Shown: positions 35,218 through 47,992 of the stretch, piece after piece
Layout of the letters: each line of letters begins with the position of its first letter
Numbering within the stretch: position 1 is the stretch's first letter
Source of the DNA: Margaritispora aquatica
Lineage: Eukaryota > Ascomycota > Leotiomycetes > Helotiales > Discinellaceae
Direction of reading: 5' to 3'
Length of the DNA: 64,000 nt
NCBI GenBank assembly: GCA_007644065.1
Contig: VJWN01000004.1
Coordinates: 2,043,709-2,107,708, forward strand
Position numbers and translations under genes: made by a program
The notes under the pieces: generated by a model
Database searches by the model: none
Seen by the model: only the letters and a program-made list of their open reading frames with translations
What the model was told of the DNA's origin: nothing

Positions 35218-36147
35218 CGTTGAGAGTCGAGATCGAGGTGTTTGAGGGAAGAGGAATCGAATGTATGCTCAGGGGAAATCAGAGCAAGTTAAATAGAAGG
35301 GAAGAGTGGGTGTGAGAAGTACTATTCATTTGCACATTGATTTCTTGCTAGTTCGCTTCCTATCGTGGTGCTTAAGCTTAGAAGGTGAAATAGTGTGAGA
35401 AGCAAATACCTCGACCACTTTCACTTCGAGGTTCCACATCTCAACGAGCAATGCCGCTTTGCTGCACTTGGATTCCAGCTTCGGAGTTTAATCAATTGAG
35501 TTCAAAGACCCGCAGCTCTATCACTTTAGACCTTCTTCACTATGTCAGACCCTAATCGTTCCTTCATCACATGACATTCACTCTCGAGCTCGAGAGATAA
35601 ATCATGAGTATGAGACCTAAAAGCATGTGGCGTAAAGTGAAACTCCAATGGCAAATCTTTAATTGCCGAAACAATCCTCCTTCAGTTCAGTAAAAGTGTG
35701 TCAAAATTCCAACGGAACGTTCATTCAGTTCCTCTTTCAGAAAGAACATTTGCATACATTCACCTTCGCCCCACCTTAATAGTGACTATTAAGAATGCAA
35801 AATGTCATTTAAAAATCGAAGAGTGAGCTTTGTTTCAATTTTTGACGCTCTCGTGTCTCATTGTGAGCATCAGTGCCAGTTCGAGAATATGTCCTCCTGA
35901 AGTAGGTATAGATGCCACCCAATCTCACTGGCGAGAGTAATGGCATCTTGGAAAAAGCATAACTGTTCCCTCAGCAGGTATAAAGTTCACTATCAAGCAA
36001 CAGAAGACGTATCTCAGATTCAGACAAATCGCCATCACATTCTATTGAGTAATTCAGCGATCTATCTTGTGTCTTTGACCCCGCACCGAATATCAGCTCG
36101 ACGAGCAAAGCAGTAATTCACCATCGCCATGCACATGATTAACTCAT
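35218..36147. other. Intergenic region
   Basis: Upstream of the 2EXR gene and downstream of the peroxiredoxin gene, both minus strand. No gene recognised. Confidence 0.45.
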
Positions 36148-36781
36148 CTACAACTTGGCCAAGACCGCTTCAGCACTGCTAACAGTCACCTCACGTCCCG
36201 GCTCCTTCTCAGCGTATGTGATCTTTCCGTTGTCGATAACCATTGCATAACGAGCAGTTCGTCCTCCAGCAGTCCAGCCCAATGTCTCGGAGAACTTTGT
36301 GTCAGAATCACAGAGAAAGAGCTAGATCGATGTCAGTATTAGTGACTTGGTATGATGAATGAAACAACATACGATTGAATCGTCCTTGATACCATTGGCC
36401 TTTCCCCAAGCACTCATGACCCAGGCGTCATTGAAAGCAATAACGGCCACGATATCAACACCCTTGCCCTTCAGTGCCTCGAGGTTCTTGATGTATCCTG
36501 GGAGATGTTGGGCAGAACAACCTGGAGTGAATGCACCTGGAACGGAGAAGAGGACGACCTTCTTTCCAGCGAATTCTATTTGGATGTTAGTGGGGTTTGG
36601 CAGGGATGTATTTTCCGACCTGGCAGAAGGAAATGCACTTGGAGACATCTCAAGACATACCTTTGGAGGCGTCATAGTTGATTGGGATACCGCAAGCTGT
36701 GATGTCGCCGTTCTCTGGGGTGTAGGGAACATAGCTGAACTTGACACCCTCTGGGAAGCTATCGCCGACGCTGAGAGACAT
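36148..36781 (-). CDS. Peroxiredoxin-5 / PMP20 type, C-terminal AKL
   Basis: Predicted 165 aa, three exons: 36661-36781, 36373-36575 and 36148-36321. The peroxidatic site is in [22 protein letters not shown], followed by [23 protein letters not shown] and [24 protein letters not shown]. This is the Prx5/AHP1 subfamily, which reduces hydrogen peroxide and alkyl peroxides using thioredoxin or glutathione. The protein ends in AKL, a functional type-1 peroxisomal targeting tripeptide in other fungi, so peroxisomal location is likely. The fungal allergen-type PMP20 proteins belong here. Confidence 0.93.
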
Positions 36782-37682
36782 GATGCAGAAGGGTTGAGGG
36801 TGATTTAGACTTGTGTTTGAAAGTCTTTTGATGGAGGCAGATGAGTTGAAAACTTGGTGCACTTGTTGATAAGTTAAGGTAGTTCCCGCGACTAAGATAT
36901 TTTAGCTGTTGAAGGTAAAGGCAAGGTGAAGGTAGGGTGAGGGGAGCTCTAAATACACGCTAATAGCGGGGCAATCCTTCCAACCCCACCTTCTTCTCTG
37001 CTTGTACTTGTACTGGTAGCAGCGGTCGCGGTCACGGTACCGGTACCTGAATACTTGGTAAGAAACTGAATAATGCAACGATCTCGGCCCTGGTCGCCCT
37101 CAGCATCTTCACTTTCTTACCAAGAACAATGGAATAACAATTTATTCCGCAGAGGTTTCATCATTACCAATGACTCGCTCACACATCCTATTATGGCCTC
37201 TGCCACTAAAACAAATGTCTAGAACGAATAACTTACCTCAGCTGAACTCGGGAGATCAGATTTCAGACTTCGGAATCTGACGAAGAGTAATTGACTGTCC
37301 AAAACAATGGAATGGCACGCCCTTTGAGCAACAATCTTATCATATCCCCAACACTTGTATCAATCAAGGTCGCAGGATGAGCTACCTACCTAGGGTGTGC
37401 TTAATCATGAACACTCAACTCACGAGGACGGACTCCATCTCTGTCGCAGGTTTCTTCCGGCCAGTCCGGAATGCAGGTGTTGAGCGAAATATCTCCGTGG
37501 TTACTGAACTCAATTAAGATCTTGTCAACAGAAAGGCGTACCGTCTGTCTGGAGGTTTTCTTTATAGCTGTTCATACCCCGCACCAATCTATCTCATCAA
37601 CAACATTCCAGACCAAAAGATCTCCGTCTCACCTCTAGCTCCCCATATTGACACAACATTGTTTGTACTGCGCACGAGAAGC
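36782..37682. promoter_or_regulatory. Divergent promoter region, peroxiredoxin / DUF1348 gene
   Basis: A 901-bp gap. A perfect palindrome CGGTACCGGTACC-like stretch lies near 37035-37048. No gene recognised. A stress-response site would be expected for a peroxiredoxin, but I do not claim one. Confidence 0.35.
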
Positions 37683-38265
37683 ATGTCAACCCCATCAAAT
37701 GATTCGGGAAGACCTCCATATCCTCCTTTTACTCTAGAGACGGCAAGAATAAAGGTCAAGGCTGCACAAGATGGGTGGAATACGAAGTATGTCGTGCATC
37801 ATGTCCATAGATAGTGTACTCGGTGTTTTTGTTGACACGTGACAGAAACCCCCAGCTAGTCAAGAACGCATATACTCCGGATTCTATATGGAGAAATCGA
37901 GACACTTTCTTGAAAGGCACTGATGAGATCGTGGCATTTCTGGAGAAGAAATGGTCAGTCGAGAATGGATACAGACTGCGAAAGGAACTGTTTGCCTTCA
38001 CTGAGAACAAGGTTTGTACATGCGCGATCTGAGCAGCGCGAGGTTGACGCAGATACAGATTGCCGTACAATTCTGGTACGAGTGGTATGACTCCGCTGGT
38101 CAGTGGTGGCGAACATACGGGCTGGAGGATTGGACATTCGCTGAAGATGGCCGTATGCGCAAAAGGCAAATGAGTGGAAATGATGTCAAAATCACAGATG
38201 AAGAAAGGTGGTTTACTGAAGGAGTGGATGTCAACGAAGTCATCATCGATGAGAAGCACTGGTAG
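37683..38265 (+). CDS. DUF1348 (NTF2-like/SnoaL-like fold) protein
   Basis: Predicted 158 aa, three exons; introns 37787-37845 and 38012-38058. The reconstructed protein has the family blocks PPFTLETARIKVKAAQDGWNTKNPQ, YTPDSIWRNRDTFLKG, EIVAFLEKKWSVENGYRLRKELFAF, IAVQFWYEWYDSAGQWWRTYGLEDWTF and the end MRKRQMSGNDV...RWF. Such proteins are small and widely distributed in bacteria and fungi, with a SnoaL-like cone fold. No reaction is established. Confidence 0.9.
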
Positions 38266-40200
38266 ACTCGTATGCGAGTTTTCCAGAGCTGTTGCTTTCA
38301 ATTTCCACGTCAAATTCAGAGCTTTCAAGACAACTTAGACGAGTGAGTGATACAAGACCGGGACTAGATCAATTTCCTACCACACCAACGAGGGAGCTTC
38401 AGCTTCGCCATGAGAAGTACACGTGATTGGTTACTCTGCTTTGCTTCTGCATCATCGAGGTGTACGACGTCGCATTTGAGGTTGGATTGTCGACTGAAAA
38501 GCTCAACATCGATTGGAGGGGGTGTTAACGTCCTGCAGCATACAATGCAAATGCAACTTCCTTGAGACGCGAGATATGCCTGAATTTTCTGCCTCTGCTT
38601 GCTTCTACCGCAAATTCTGTTGTGTGGACTATGTAAGCTGCCGGATTTGCTCATTCAAGTCAGGATCGACGCTTCGTGGAACCCCACGCGCTCTGTATGG
38701 TGCCATCGGGTGACGAGATGTGTCATGAAAGGTCCCAGAGGTATGGTAGCAAATCATTAGATCGAGGCAGAAGGATTACACCTTACGGTTGATTCTCGAC
38801 GGAGACTACTTGGTCAAGGATATGAAGGTAATGTGAGTTGCTATAAACAGGACTTGGGTATGAACCTGGACTTCACAATTATACACTTCTATTCAGAGTA
38901 TTTTCACTTGTCTCATTTATACAGACATTACACCATCACACCATCTTTTGTTCCATCTTCTCAATGCTCAGTTGGATATCTCGAGATGCACCCTCTAGCT
39001 TACGCATCCAAGCGGATGTTCTGGGCTCTACCTCCAAACCTTTCGGTTTGCACCTCGCAATAATTATTGCGTTTAAGCAATGACCCACCAGTTGTTGTTC
39101 CAGAAAATGGCTACATTCTAGAAGGACAGATCTCATAGATTGTGGCAGGCCATGTGCTACATATGTCACCAGTAGACGATGGAAAGGAAGGGATGTAAAA
39201 TTTGTGTTAGCTTATTGTGGCTTCAAACGTTTTATCTCTCCTTCAAGCATGATCTAGTCTCCGCCTCTCCTTCTCAAGTGATTGGAAGCTCCTTCCTCGC
39301 ATTCTACCATGGAATTATTATCCCTGGCCTTGATACGCTTGCATACATTGGGAGTACTGGCCTCTGACCTGGTCTTACGGTGCACATGCCAAGCCCCAGC
39401 TCGATGCACAAAGCCGTATTGCGAACGGGTTTGAAAGCATCCTGGTGGACGGTGGTATTCCATCTGATGCACTATTTGTTACTCGTGTTGTGCTCCCTTG
39501 AACCAGTAATAAGTCTCTTCGGTCCATGGAGCGTAAGAGGCACGCAAGAAGACCTGATCTGCTACGAACAGGACTGCTCGGGTACATTCTGCTCAATTGG
39601 GACTGGAGAGATACGCTCAAACTCTGTGTTGAGGTTGTTGTTGTCAAGTCTCAAGAGGGAGAGAAAGGAGATTCTCGTGGTTGTACAAATCCGCTCTTGG
39701 GAGTCTCAAGACGTGCAGGTTCAGTGTTCGTGGCACTTCATCATTTGTCATACCTACTCGCGAAGAAAGTCCTATCGTGAGTTTCAATGATACCTACTCT
39801 CCGAGCAAATCTTCCATAGAGTAAGACGCTCTGAGTATAGATTCAGCTCATTGTTTCAAATCTCCCCATCCAAGATGGAAGACTTGAGCTCAATATATTA
39901 ATGGATCTGAAGACTACACGCTTTGTCATCAAAGCTGTGTAAGGTGGAAATCAATATAACGTCCAGTGGGACAAAGTATAGAGTGATCACAGTTGCACAG
40001 CATCCCACCTGTTCGTGCGGTTTGGGCATGAGCTCTCCATGCATTCCCTTAGTCTAGCTGTAGCACATCAATCCTGGGTGCTTTTTAAGATCTTGTGGTG
40101 CCTGCGTTTCGATACAATGACTCCTGTATTCTCTCGCTTCAGTGGCAGCCCGGTAGCTCGATTGCAATGATGCGTTGTAGGTGAAAATCAAAACCGTCTT
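38266..40200. other. Long intergenic stretch with possible unrecognised relic
   Basis: No gene is assigned. On the plus strand, about 39385-39480 reads YGAHAKPQLDAQSRIANGFESILVDGGIPSDALFVTRVVLP, then a stop. About 39526-39780 (same frame) reads on as MERKRHARRPDLLRTGLLGYILLNWDWRDTLKLCVEVVVVK. The composition looks protein-like, so this may be a decayed or undetected gene, but I do not recognise the family. Confidence 0.35.
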
Positions 40201-41952
40201 ATGTCATCAGTTTCTCTGCAATTCCTACTCTTATCAATGGCTAGCGTTCCACCTCCTACTTGCTTCCCTGGATACCAAAAGTTCCCACCAAGAGCTCTCA
40301 TCATCAAACAGACTCGAGAGATTCACCAAGCCACTTCCTACTCCACTTCAACATCTTCTTGCATGACAATAATGTATGTGGCTCAGACACAACGTAAACA
40401 GTCAGGTTGGGAGAAAGCAAGGATGGTGTTATCCTTACGCCGTCCACGTTCATTGCCTTGTATCTCTGCACAAAGAACTTTCCGAGCAGCTGTGAAGGAT
40501 CTTTTGAGTGGACATCAACCGGACTCGCTGAGAAATTCCGCATCGTCAACATCAGAACTGCATATCCCAGAAAGTGCATCATTTGCTGCTATGCTGAATG
40601 AGAAGACAAATCATGTATGCTCCAGTTTAGCCCTCAAAAACAGACAATTGACGACCCGCTAGCCTATTCAACTCGCTGATTTCGCTGCCTATCTTACGGC
40701 TGAAGGAACAGTGAAAAACCTCATATTTCTGCTGTGGCATCGAGACTATGCTCGACGTTTTGCTTCACTTACACCAGATGACATGATGCTTCACCCACCG
40801 TGGACAAACGAGGATCACGAGCGAGCAGTGAAATCACTTCCTCAGAACCAGGTCCATCATCAAAGGCATTCGGTAGAAAATGCTCTCTGTCACCAAGAAC
40901 TTTCTTACCACAACAAAGCAGACTCGCCATATGATTCTACACGATCCTCAATAGCTAATAGCGACAACGAGAAAGACGACTTGGCTGATTTTCACTTGCC
41001 ACAGGCACTGCGTCCCCCTCCAAGGAGAAAGTGGAGGACAAACTCAAATATCATACCAATACAAATGGCTGAGAAGCCTTTAGACATCAAACTTGTTGCA
41101 CCGTGGGATGAGCCACCACTGACGACACCATTGAAACCGAGCTTCAATTCTCTGATATCCGCAAAGCAGAATTTGCCAGGTACGTCTATTTTGCCTTTCG
41201 AGATACCCAGCATCTAACATCATCAAGTGTCCATTGACGCTCTCCGCGCCGATGTGGCATCCACCCTCCGCAAATACAACACCCTGACCTATCCCGCCTG
41301 TCTCAACGCACTCGACTTGCCCCCAGAATCCACCTACCTTCTCACATACTCAACAGCAAGGTCACTCCACCCTTCTTCCTTCTCCCTCGCAGTCCACCAC
41401 GTTGAGCACATCCTCCGCTCACAATCTTACCCCCGCTTCCTCCTCAGCGTCTCCACGAATGCCAACCCAGCCCGTCTAAATTGTGTCTTCCTCGCAGGTG
41501 CATTCGTCAATCTCGCTAGTCTTGCAGCGAGCATCGCAGCCATTGTCTTTGACTGGGCGAGAGCGATGCGCATTCCTGGCGCGGTGGGCATGGGTGTTGG
41601 CATGGCTGTCATTTACGCAGCATGGAGGGGAATGTGTTTGATTCTGCTCGCGCTAGGGAAAGCGCAGGATCCGCCGTGGGTTAATTGCAACGTCAAGGCT
41701 GATGGCACATCTTACACTGTTGCCTCGTCTGTAGTTTCGAAAGAGAGAGAGTTGGAGAGTGGGACTGTTCGTGGAGCGTGGCTGAAGCAGTATCGGCGTC
41801 GTTGGTTCCTCAGTCGGGTTTTTGAGCATGAGAGGAGAGTGGAAACAGGCTTTGTAAGGGATGCGCAGGATCTGGTGTTCTTGCAGGCGCTGTGGGTGGG
41901 GTTTGTTGCGGTATTGGTGATGTGTACTGTTTTCCTGCCTGTTTCGATATGA
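40201..41952 (+). CDS. RGS-domain protein with three C-terminal membrane segments
   Basis: Predicted 551 aa, three exons; introns 40615-40662 and 41180-41227 (CTAAC branch). Exon joins rebuild the RGS fold: SFAAMLNEKTNHPIQLADFAAYLTAEGTVKNLIFLLWHRDYARRF, then QNLPVSIDALRADVASTLRKYN and FSLAVHHVEHILRSQSYPRFLLS. A polar insert (about residues 180-300) splits the domain. Hydrophobic helices follow: LNCVFLAGAFVNLASLAASIAAIVF, VGMGVGMAVIYAAWRGMCLILLALG and LVFLQALWVGFVAVLVMCTVFLP. The layout resembles Rax1 and RgsB/RgsD-type fungal regulators, which speed GTP hydrolysis on G-alpha or mark polarity. The N-terminal 100 residues and the ATG at 40201 are the least certain part. Confidence 0.75.
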
Positions 41953-42105
41953 GAGTGTCTAGATTGGAGGCCTTGTTTGTTGGAGTAAGTTTAAACTAAA
42001 TTGCGCAAGCTACAGAAAAGAAGTCCGCGAGGATAAGAAGCAGGAGTTTAGAAATTGTATTTTGATAGGAAACTGTTCTTTTGTTCTATTAATGTCTGAT
42101 TCCTC

Positions 42106-44006
42106 TCAGCACAAGGTGAAATAAACCTTGCCCCACCAACTTCTTTCTGAGTACTCCGCTCTGTCCATTTCCTTGAGCACCAATAACTCCTCAAAATTAT
42201 CCTTCATTCCCGTCGTCACATCCATATCCTCTAATCTGACCCACCTTGTCTTATACCATAGCTTGTACACGACATAAGACACTAGAATAATGGGTGCCGC
42301 TAAGTAGACCTCGAAGAAGTTGATGACTAGCTCATTTGTCGTCATGTCTGCATAACCCATTGGAGAAAATCCTGTCCAAAATTGCGCGATGAAGACTAGA
42401 ACATTAAACGAAAATCCAAACCACGAGCCAATCACTCCAGCTTGAGACTTGAAAGGTAGCTCATCAACGGTATGACCAGCCAGCTTCCAGGCTGCCCGAA
42501 AGCGGATATGACAGAGACAAATCGTCAGCCATGTGAACACGGAGCTCAAGCCGCTCAGAGCAAGTAACCAGTTGAATACTTGGCTTTCTGCATCAGGACT
42601 CATAACCGCAGTATATGCAATTAAGCCCATGGCGCTACTGACAATGATTGCAACCAGAGGTCGGCCCTCACGATCGATATACCCTAAGATTGCGGGAGCT
42701 TGATGCTGCTCTGCAAGAGCGGCAAGTGTCCGAGAGCATCCGTAGATGGAAGAGTTGCCCACTGAAAGAACTGCGATCATGATGACGACGTTGAAGACAG
42801 ATGGTAGGCCTTTGATTCCTGCATTTGTGATGGCAATGACGAATGGGGAGGCCTTGGCATCAGCACTTGTGGCTCCGTTGAGTAGACGTTCGTCGTGATA
42901 AGGTACCAATAGTCCGACAAGCAGAAGGGAGACAAGGTAAAACATGGTGATTCTCCAGAAGACCTGCTTAACAGCTCTCGGTAAGCTTTTCCTTGGATCT
43001 TCGGTTTCGGCTGCAGCGAGACCGACGAGTTCGGTACCACTGAATGCAAATGCAGCAGTGACGAAGACCGAGCAGAGACCTTTAAAACCTCCATGAAAAG
43101 CACCTGGGTCATGCCAATAGCGACCTCCGATGTATTCGCCTGACGGTCCTCCTCCACAATCAAGGATAATGCCGAGAATACTGCAGAACGTTAGCGAGAT
43201 CTTAGGCTGAAGACGGGAACATGCATGAAGCCTAGGATTGCAATAACTTTGACAAGAGCAAACCAAAACTCGGATTCACCGAAGCCTTTGGCTCCAAAGA
43301 GATTGATCACAATGATTAGCACCAAAAATATTGTAACCCACACAGCCGCAGAGATTGGCGAGTTCCAGTATTGGATCGTGATCGCAGCCGCGACGATTTC
43401 AAGAGGAAGAGTCACCATCCATTGAAGAGCATACTGATTTGTTAGCGAAGAAACAATCTCGTATGGTTAAACTTACATTCCATCCCATGGCAAATCCCCA
43501 CGCAGGGTCGAGAAATCTAGTGGCGAATGCGCTGAAACTACCCGCGATTGGAAACATGCAGCTCAATTCTCCGAGAGCATACACGGTACAGTAAAGCATG
43601 AAGCTGATGAGACCAAAGGCGATGAGAAGAGATGCGGGTCCGCCTGCAGCAAGTGCTTTTCCTGATCCGACGAATAATCCAGTTCCTAACTCTTTCAGTA
43701 CTGAAGTCTCCGAGCTAGATAAAACCTACCAATTGACCCGCCAATCGCAAGCATCTGCAAATGCCTTGTCTTAAGCGATCGCGACAACTGTGACCTGGAT
43801 GTGTTTGCAATCGCACTCTCAATATCGTAGCTGTCTGAGTGCCCATGTTCGAGTTTAAGATCAACAATTTCGCCTGTTGATGTGACTTTTTGATTTGGAT
43901 CCCGTCTGAAGCTATCGATTATTCTAACAGGAATAGAGCGTTTGATTGGCGTTGCTGGAGCTGCTTCTTCGTGTGGAGAAGGAGCTCTCTCTGTAGGATT
44001 ACCCAT
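42106..44006 (-). CDS. Amino-acid permease (YAT/GAP1 type)
   Basis: Predicted 589 aa, four exons: 43730-44006, 43477-43685, 43225-43433 and 42106-43180. The third intron (43181-43224) has a GC-AG border (GCATGT...CTGCAG); using it gives the conserved AILGFIILGIILDCGG, whereas reading through does not. Family landmarks: [78 protein letters not shown], and FSGTELVGLAAAETEDPRKSLPRAV. About 12 membrane helices are expected. It imports amino acids across the plasma membrane by proton symport. The C-terminus ends ERSWWGKVYFTLC, a Cys that is palmitoylated in yeast homologues. Confidence 0.93.
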
Positions 44007-45647
44007 GATGTGATTGGGTGATGATGTCTGGCAATGATGCTGAAGATGGAAAAGTGGTTTCCATAAGTCATGGAATCAAGGGTATATGTATTCAGTGGGA
44101 GTGGTGAAGAGGACAGCTCAAGATGAAAATGCTTGATTGACATGTGTTACGACATGCCACTATTCATAATTCTTGTGCTGATCCCGAGTTGACAAAAGTC
44201 AACGAGACACTGGTCTAGCGAGGTCTTTGCCGTGGAAAGACACGAGACAATTGCATACACAATCATACCGCAAAGGATAATTTGAACAAGATAGGTGAAT
44301 GGAAGAGATAAGAGACTTGCTTCATTGGAATTGCGAACTAAAACTGTGAGCTGTGGCAAAACATCGTATGTTGCCGTATAACGTGACCAAATTTCAAAGA
44401 ACAAAAGAAGGCATTGGAAGGACCAGATAACGGGAGTGATGCATGGAACCTGAATGAAGCTGAAGAGAGGCGGAAGTTCTCTCCGTCATAGCTCACTTGA
44501 ATATGTCAAAGGGACCTGGGCTGTAGTTGCTAAGCAATTCGATGTAGGAACGGAGATATTTTGCAGATGAATTAACACGACTTGACGTTCATGTGGTTTT
44601 CCGTAATATTAGCTGATATGACGACGAATAAATTTTGTCAACTATTTGAGATTTGGATGAAGCATATGACAATGTTTATGCTTGATGGTTGTGTGCTCGT
44701 CGACTTGAAGCAATCTTATCACGTGTGTTAGCCTGCCCCTGAGATTGCGAGTCACCCACCAATCATCGCGTTCAATCATGGAGAAGTTCTCGGCCAGATG
44801 ATACATTTGCACCAGTTGACTTACCAGTAGACTATTGTATCACTCAATATGAGGCATCAAAACGCGCTCGGCAAATGGCAAACTAAAACTTGCATAATTG
44901 AAAACCATTGAGGCCAACCGTGAGCCACTTCGAGACGTTGCCCTCAAAATGTGTGAAAGAGTGCTAGAATGATGTGGCATCGCCAGAGAAGCTCTGCAAG
45001 TGAGGCAGATACAGGAGATGTGGGAGTTCAAGCTTATCTCACCAATCACTACGAGGACTTCCATTAGGCCTGGAAACAATTGAGAGTGTTTTTGCCACAG
45101 CAGAAGTACGGCGACAAGCAAGTATCACAGCAGAGAAAACCATGTGCAGGAGCTCGACGAGGCGAGCAGTCACGGAGGGGAACATTATGGTCAAAAGAAC
45201 GCAGGAAGCGACAACACTGGAGAAGCTGCCGGGTCCATCTCTTGGGACCAATCTTGCAAGCAAGACCGGAGGACTCCCTCTCAGGCGATGGAAGATATAT
45301 GACTTGCAAATCTCGCTTGGTGTCAGGAGAATAGTATGCCGTTGGTATTCAGCCAGCAGCAGCAAAGAGCGAATGTCAATAGGCAACTCGACAAGAGACA
45401 GCTCGCAGAGCCTGCCTCGAGCGCGAGAGGGAGTACATATTTGGAATCAAGGGCCGGGAAAGTCTTTTCAAGTACTGCAATGACTTCCTGGCGGGTTCGG
45501 CAGTATAGATATTGCAGGTAAGATATTCAGTGTTTCTGTTTCTAAGGTAAAAATATCTTGGCATCTTGGCATTAGTGACATCATCGACTTCTCGAGCCTC
45601 GTTTGCATCCATTACAACTCTCAAATCCCAGAACACTTCTGCTCAAC
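44007..45647. other. Long intergenic region, no gene assigned
   Basis: Divergent region between the permease and the SAM-motif gene. Overlapping opposite-strand open frames at about 45039-45483 have no recognised motif. Confidence 0.4.
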
Positions 45648-46696
45648 ATGCCCAAAATGCTGGACCCGGCGCATATATTTGCCAATTGGCATGGTGTGAT
45701 TAACGACGACTTCTGCGAAACCATTGCGCAAACCTTTGGTCTTCCAGTGGACGATGCATATGTTTACAGAGCAGATGCCTTCGCAATGACCATGTCGCAA
45801 ATTCGACAGCAGATTGAGTCTGGAAGGCTCAAGTACAAATACTCTGCCCGTGGAAAACAAATTGAGGTATGTTGCCTAGCTCTGCTAAGTAATGAGTGTT
45901 GACTGACTAGGTTTCAGCTATAGACATAACATCGTACACCTCAATCTTCTCCCCAACCACCGATACCTCCAAGGCCTTGACTGCATACGGTGCCAATGCG
46001 AAGAAAGGATCCCCGAGAGAGATGGTTGCCAAGTACCTCGTAATGCAACGGCAAACACAGATCAAGGTCCCAAGATGCAAGAACCATGTCAACCCATACT
46101 ATGATTTATGGGCTTATGTGTGCCAACTGACTACCTTCCTTGGCCCTTTATCAGATTCTTTGTATGGACATCCTGCGAATTCGAAAATCACACATCCTAT
46201 TCTACCGGTTTTCTACCATCATTTTGGCTGTGTAGTCCCAAGCTACGAAGCTTTGCATATTATCCAGAGTCTGGGACAAGGTGTCGTTGATGTGGGTAGT
46301 GGGAATGGGTACTGGACATACATGCTTCGGCAGATGGGACTTGATGTAGTGGCTGTTGACAGTATAGCCAGTGAATATCGGATGATGTGGATTTCAGACA
46401 CCGTGAAGGCAGATGGGGTTGAGTTTGTACGCAAGTCTGGAGCTAGAATTCTCTTAATGGTTTACCCAGTGACAGCAGGGTTTTTCACCAGACAAGTGCT
46501 TCAGGCGTACAAGGGAGATACCATTGTGATTGTTGGAACGCAGAATTCGAACCGATATACTGGATTCAGTGATTGCACGACAGAGGAATACTTTGAGAAA
46601 GATATGTCTGGTTGGGTGCTGTCTTGTAGGATTTCTATGCCAAGTTTTCCAGGGAAGGATGATGCGATGTTTGTCTGGCAAAGGAGTTGCTCTTGA
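45648..46696 (+). CDS. Conserved fungal protein with SAM-methyltransferase motif I
   Basis: Predicted 334 aa, two exons, intron 45867-45910. The start is the ATG at 45648 (MPKMLDPAHIFANWHGV). The run QSLGQGVVDVGSGNGYWTYMLRQMGLDVVAVDS is a textbook glycine-rich loop and acidic motif for S-adenosylmethionine binding in a Rossmann fold. A plausible later strand is DTIVIVGTQNSNRYTGF, and WVLSCRISMPSFPGKDDAMFVWQR closes the protein. No catalytic signature for a particular substrate is visible. Confidence 0.72.
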
Positions 46697-47992
46697 GTCA
46701 CAAGAGAGAAGACTACGAATGCAATGAAATTTGGGCAAAAGATCTATTTTGACGTATATATCCAAGTCCACAACATTGAGCTAGCGAGATCAAAGTACTT
46801 ATTTAAGGGTCAGCAGAAGCTTTATTACCCCCACAATTCGTTCTTGGTCGCACCACTACCCCGCAATGAGGATTATCTAATGAAGGGATGGATCGTCCAC
46901 ACTAAGTTTGGCTACTAGACGTATAGCTTAGTACTAGAATTTTCTTTTTGTTTATTGGCTATGTTTTCTATACAATCGTGTAGATCCGTAATAGTGCTGG
47001 TCTTTGTTTCGTTTTTGGGTATAGGTTATATAAAAAGTGGTAGGCCTCTCTAGGTACTATACTAATGAATTGGTTCGCTACAGAGCATATATCTAGGTAC
47101 CTACCTAGGTGGGTATTGAACAATAGGAAAACAATTAAATTAATAGATATTATTGTTTCTTATAGTAATTATATCTCTCTTTCTATATCTAGTATCGTAC
47201 AACCCAGCCCTCTTTCGCCAACCCCAAACCGAAGCAAAACCCAAATAAAGTCTCGGCAACCAACTTCAAATTGTAGCCAGTCGGTATCTAAAATGCGCCC
47301 AAGACCGAAGACAGCCTGCCAGTCTCCCTATCCTCAAACCTAGCTAGGTAGTTACTAAGTTAAATTAAAACACAGTTCCTTATAACTATATCTTTATCTA
47401 AACGCTCGTGTATTTTGCTAGATATACTGTATATTATAGTATTTCACCGCAATGCTATCAATTGAAAGTGAAGCAGATTTCTTGGCATAAAAATCTAAAG
47501 CAGTAAATATTAGACACTCGCTACAACCCTCATGACACGGCCGATTTTCTTTTCATAGCTATTTTCTTTTCTTCTATAGGTTTTACAGACTGTCACTAAC
47601 CCTTGTAAACTGAAGGCGGTGACAAAACTTACCCCAAGCACCTCCGTAAGTCTGGCGAATGGCATTGCTGTAGCCTCGGGCTGCCAATTTCAGTCTGCCT
47701 ATGTCGAATTCTGTTATTGCTAACCAACAGCTAGCTTATCAGCATCTTTTGACGAACACTCTATGCGCAAGTACCGTTTTCAAAGAACCTCTCAAGATAG
47801 ATACTTTGACTGACGAGCTTGATAGGCCGGCTTATCGTGATCTCCAGCATTCGGATCGCAGGCTTAGTCGTCTGCCCTAGCTGAATCCCCCAGATCAACG
47901 AAGGACCACAACTTCCTTTAGGCAAGTTCTCATGAAAGGGACATCTTCCCAATCCCCCGCTATCATCTGGCTTGTGAACTCTGATCGAAACG
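46697..47992. other. Intergenic, partly AT-rich
   Basis: About 46900-47500 is AT-rich with short TA-rich stretches and the near-palindrome CTAGGTACCTACCTAGG near 47093-47109. It could be an old mobile-element relic, but no terminal repeats were found. The right end (about 47760-47990) is the leader of the NLR gene. Confidence 0.35.

Noticed and set aside
40304..40582. 92-codon minus-strand open frame opposite exon 1 of the RGS gene
   Set aside because: The plus-strand frame joins by a good intron to a clear RGS domain; the minus frame has no recognisable motif.
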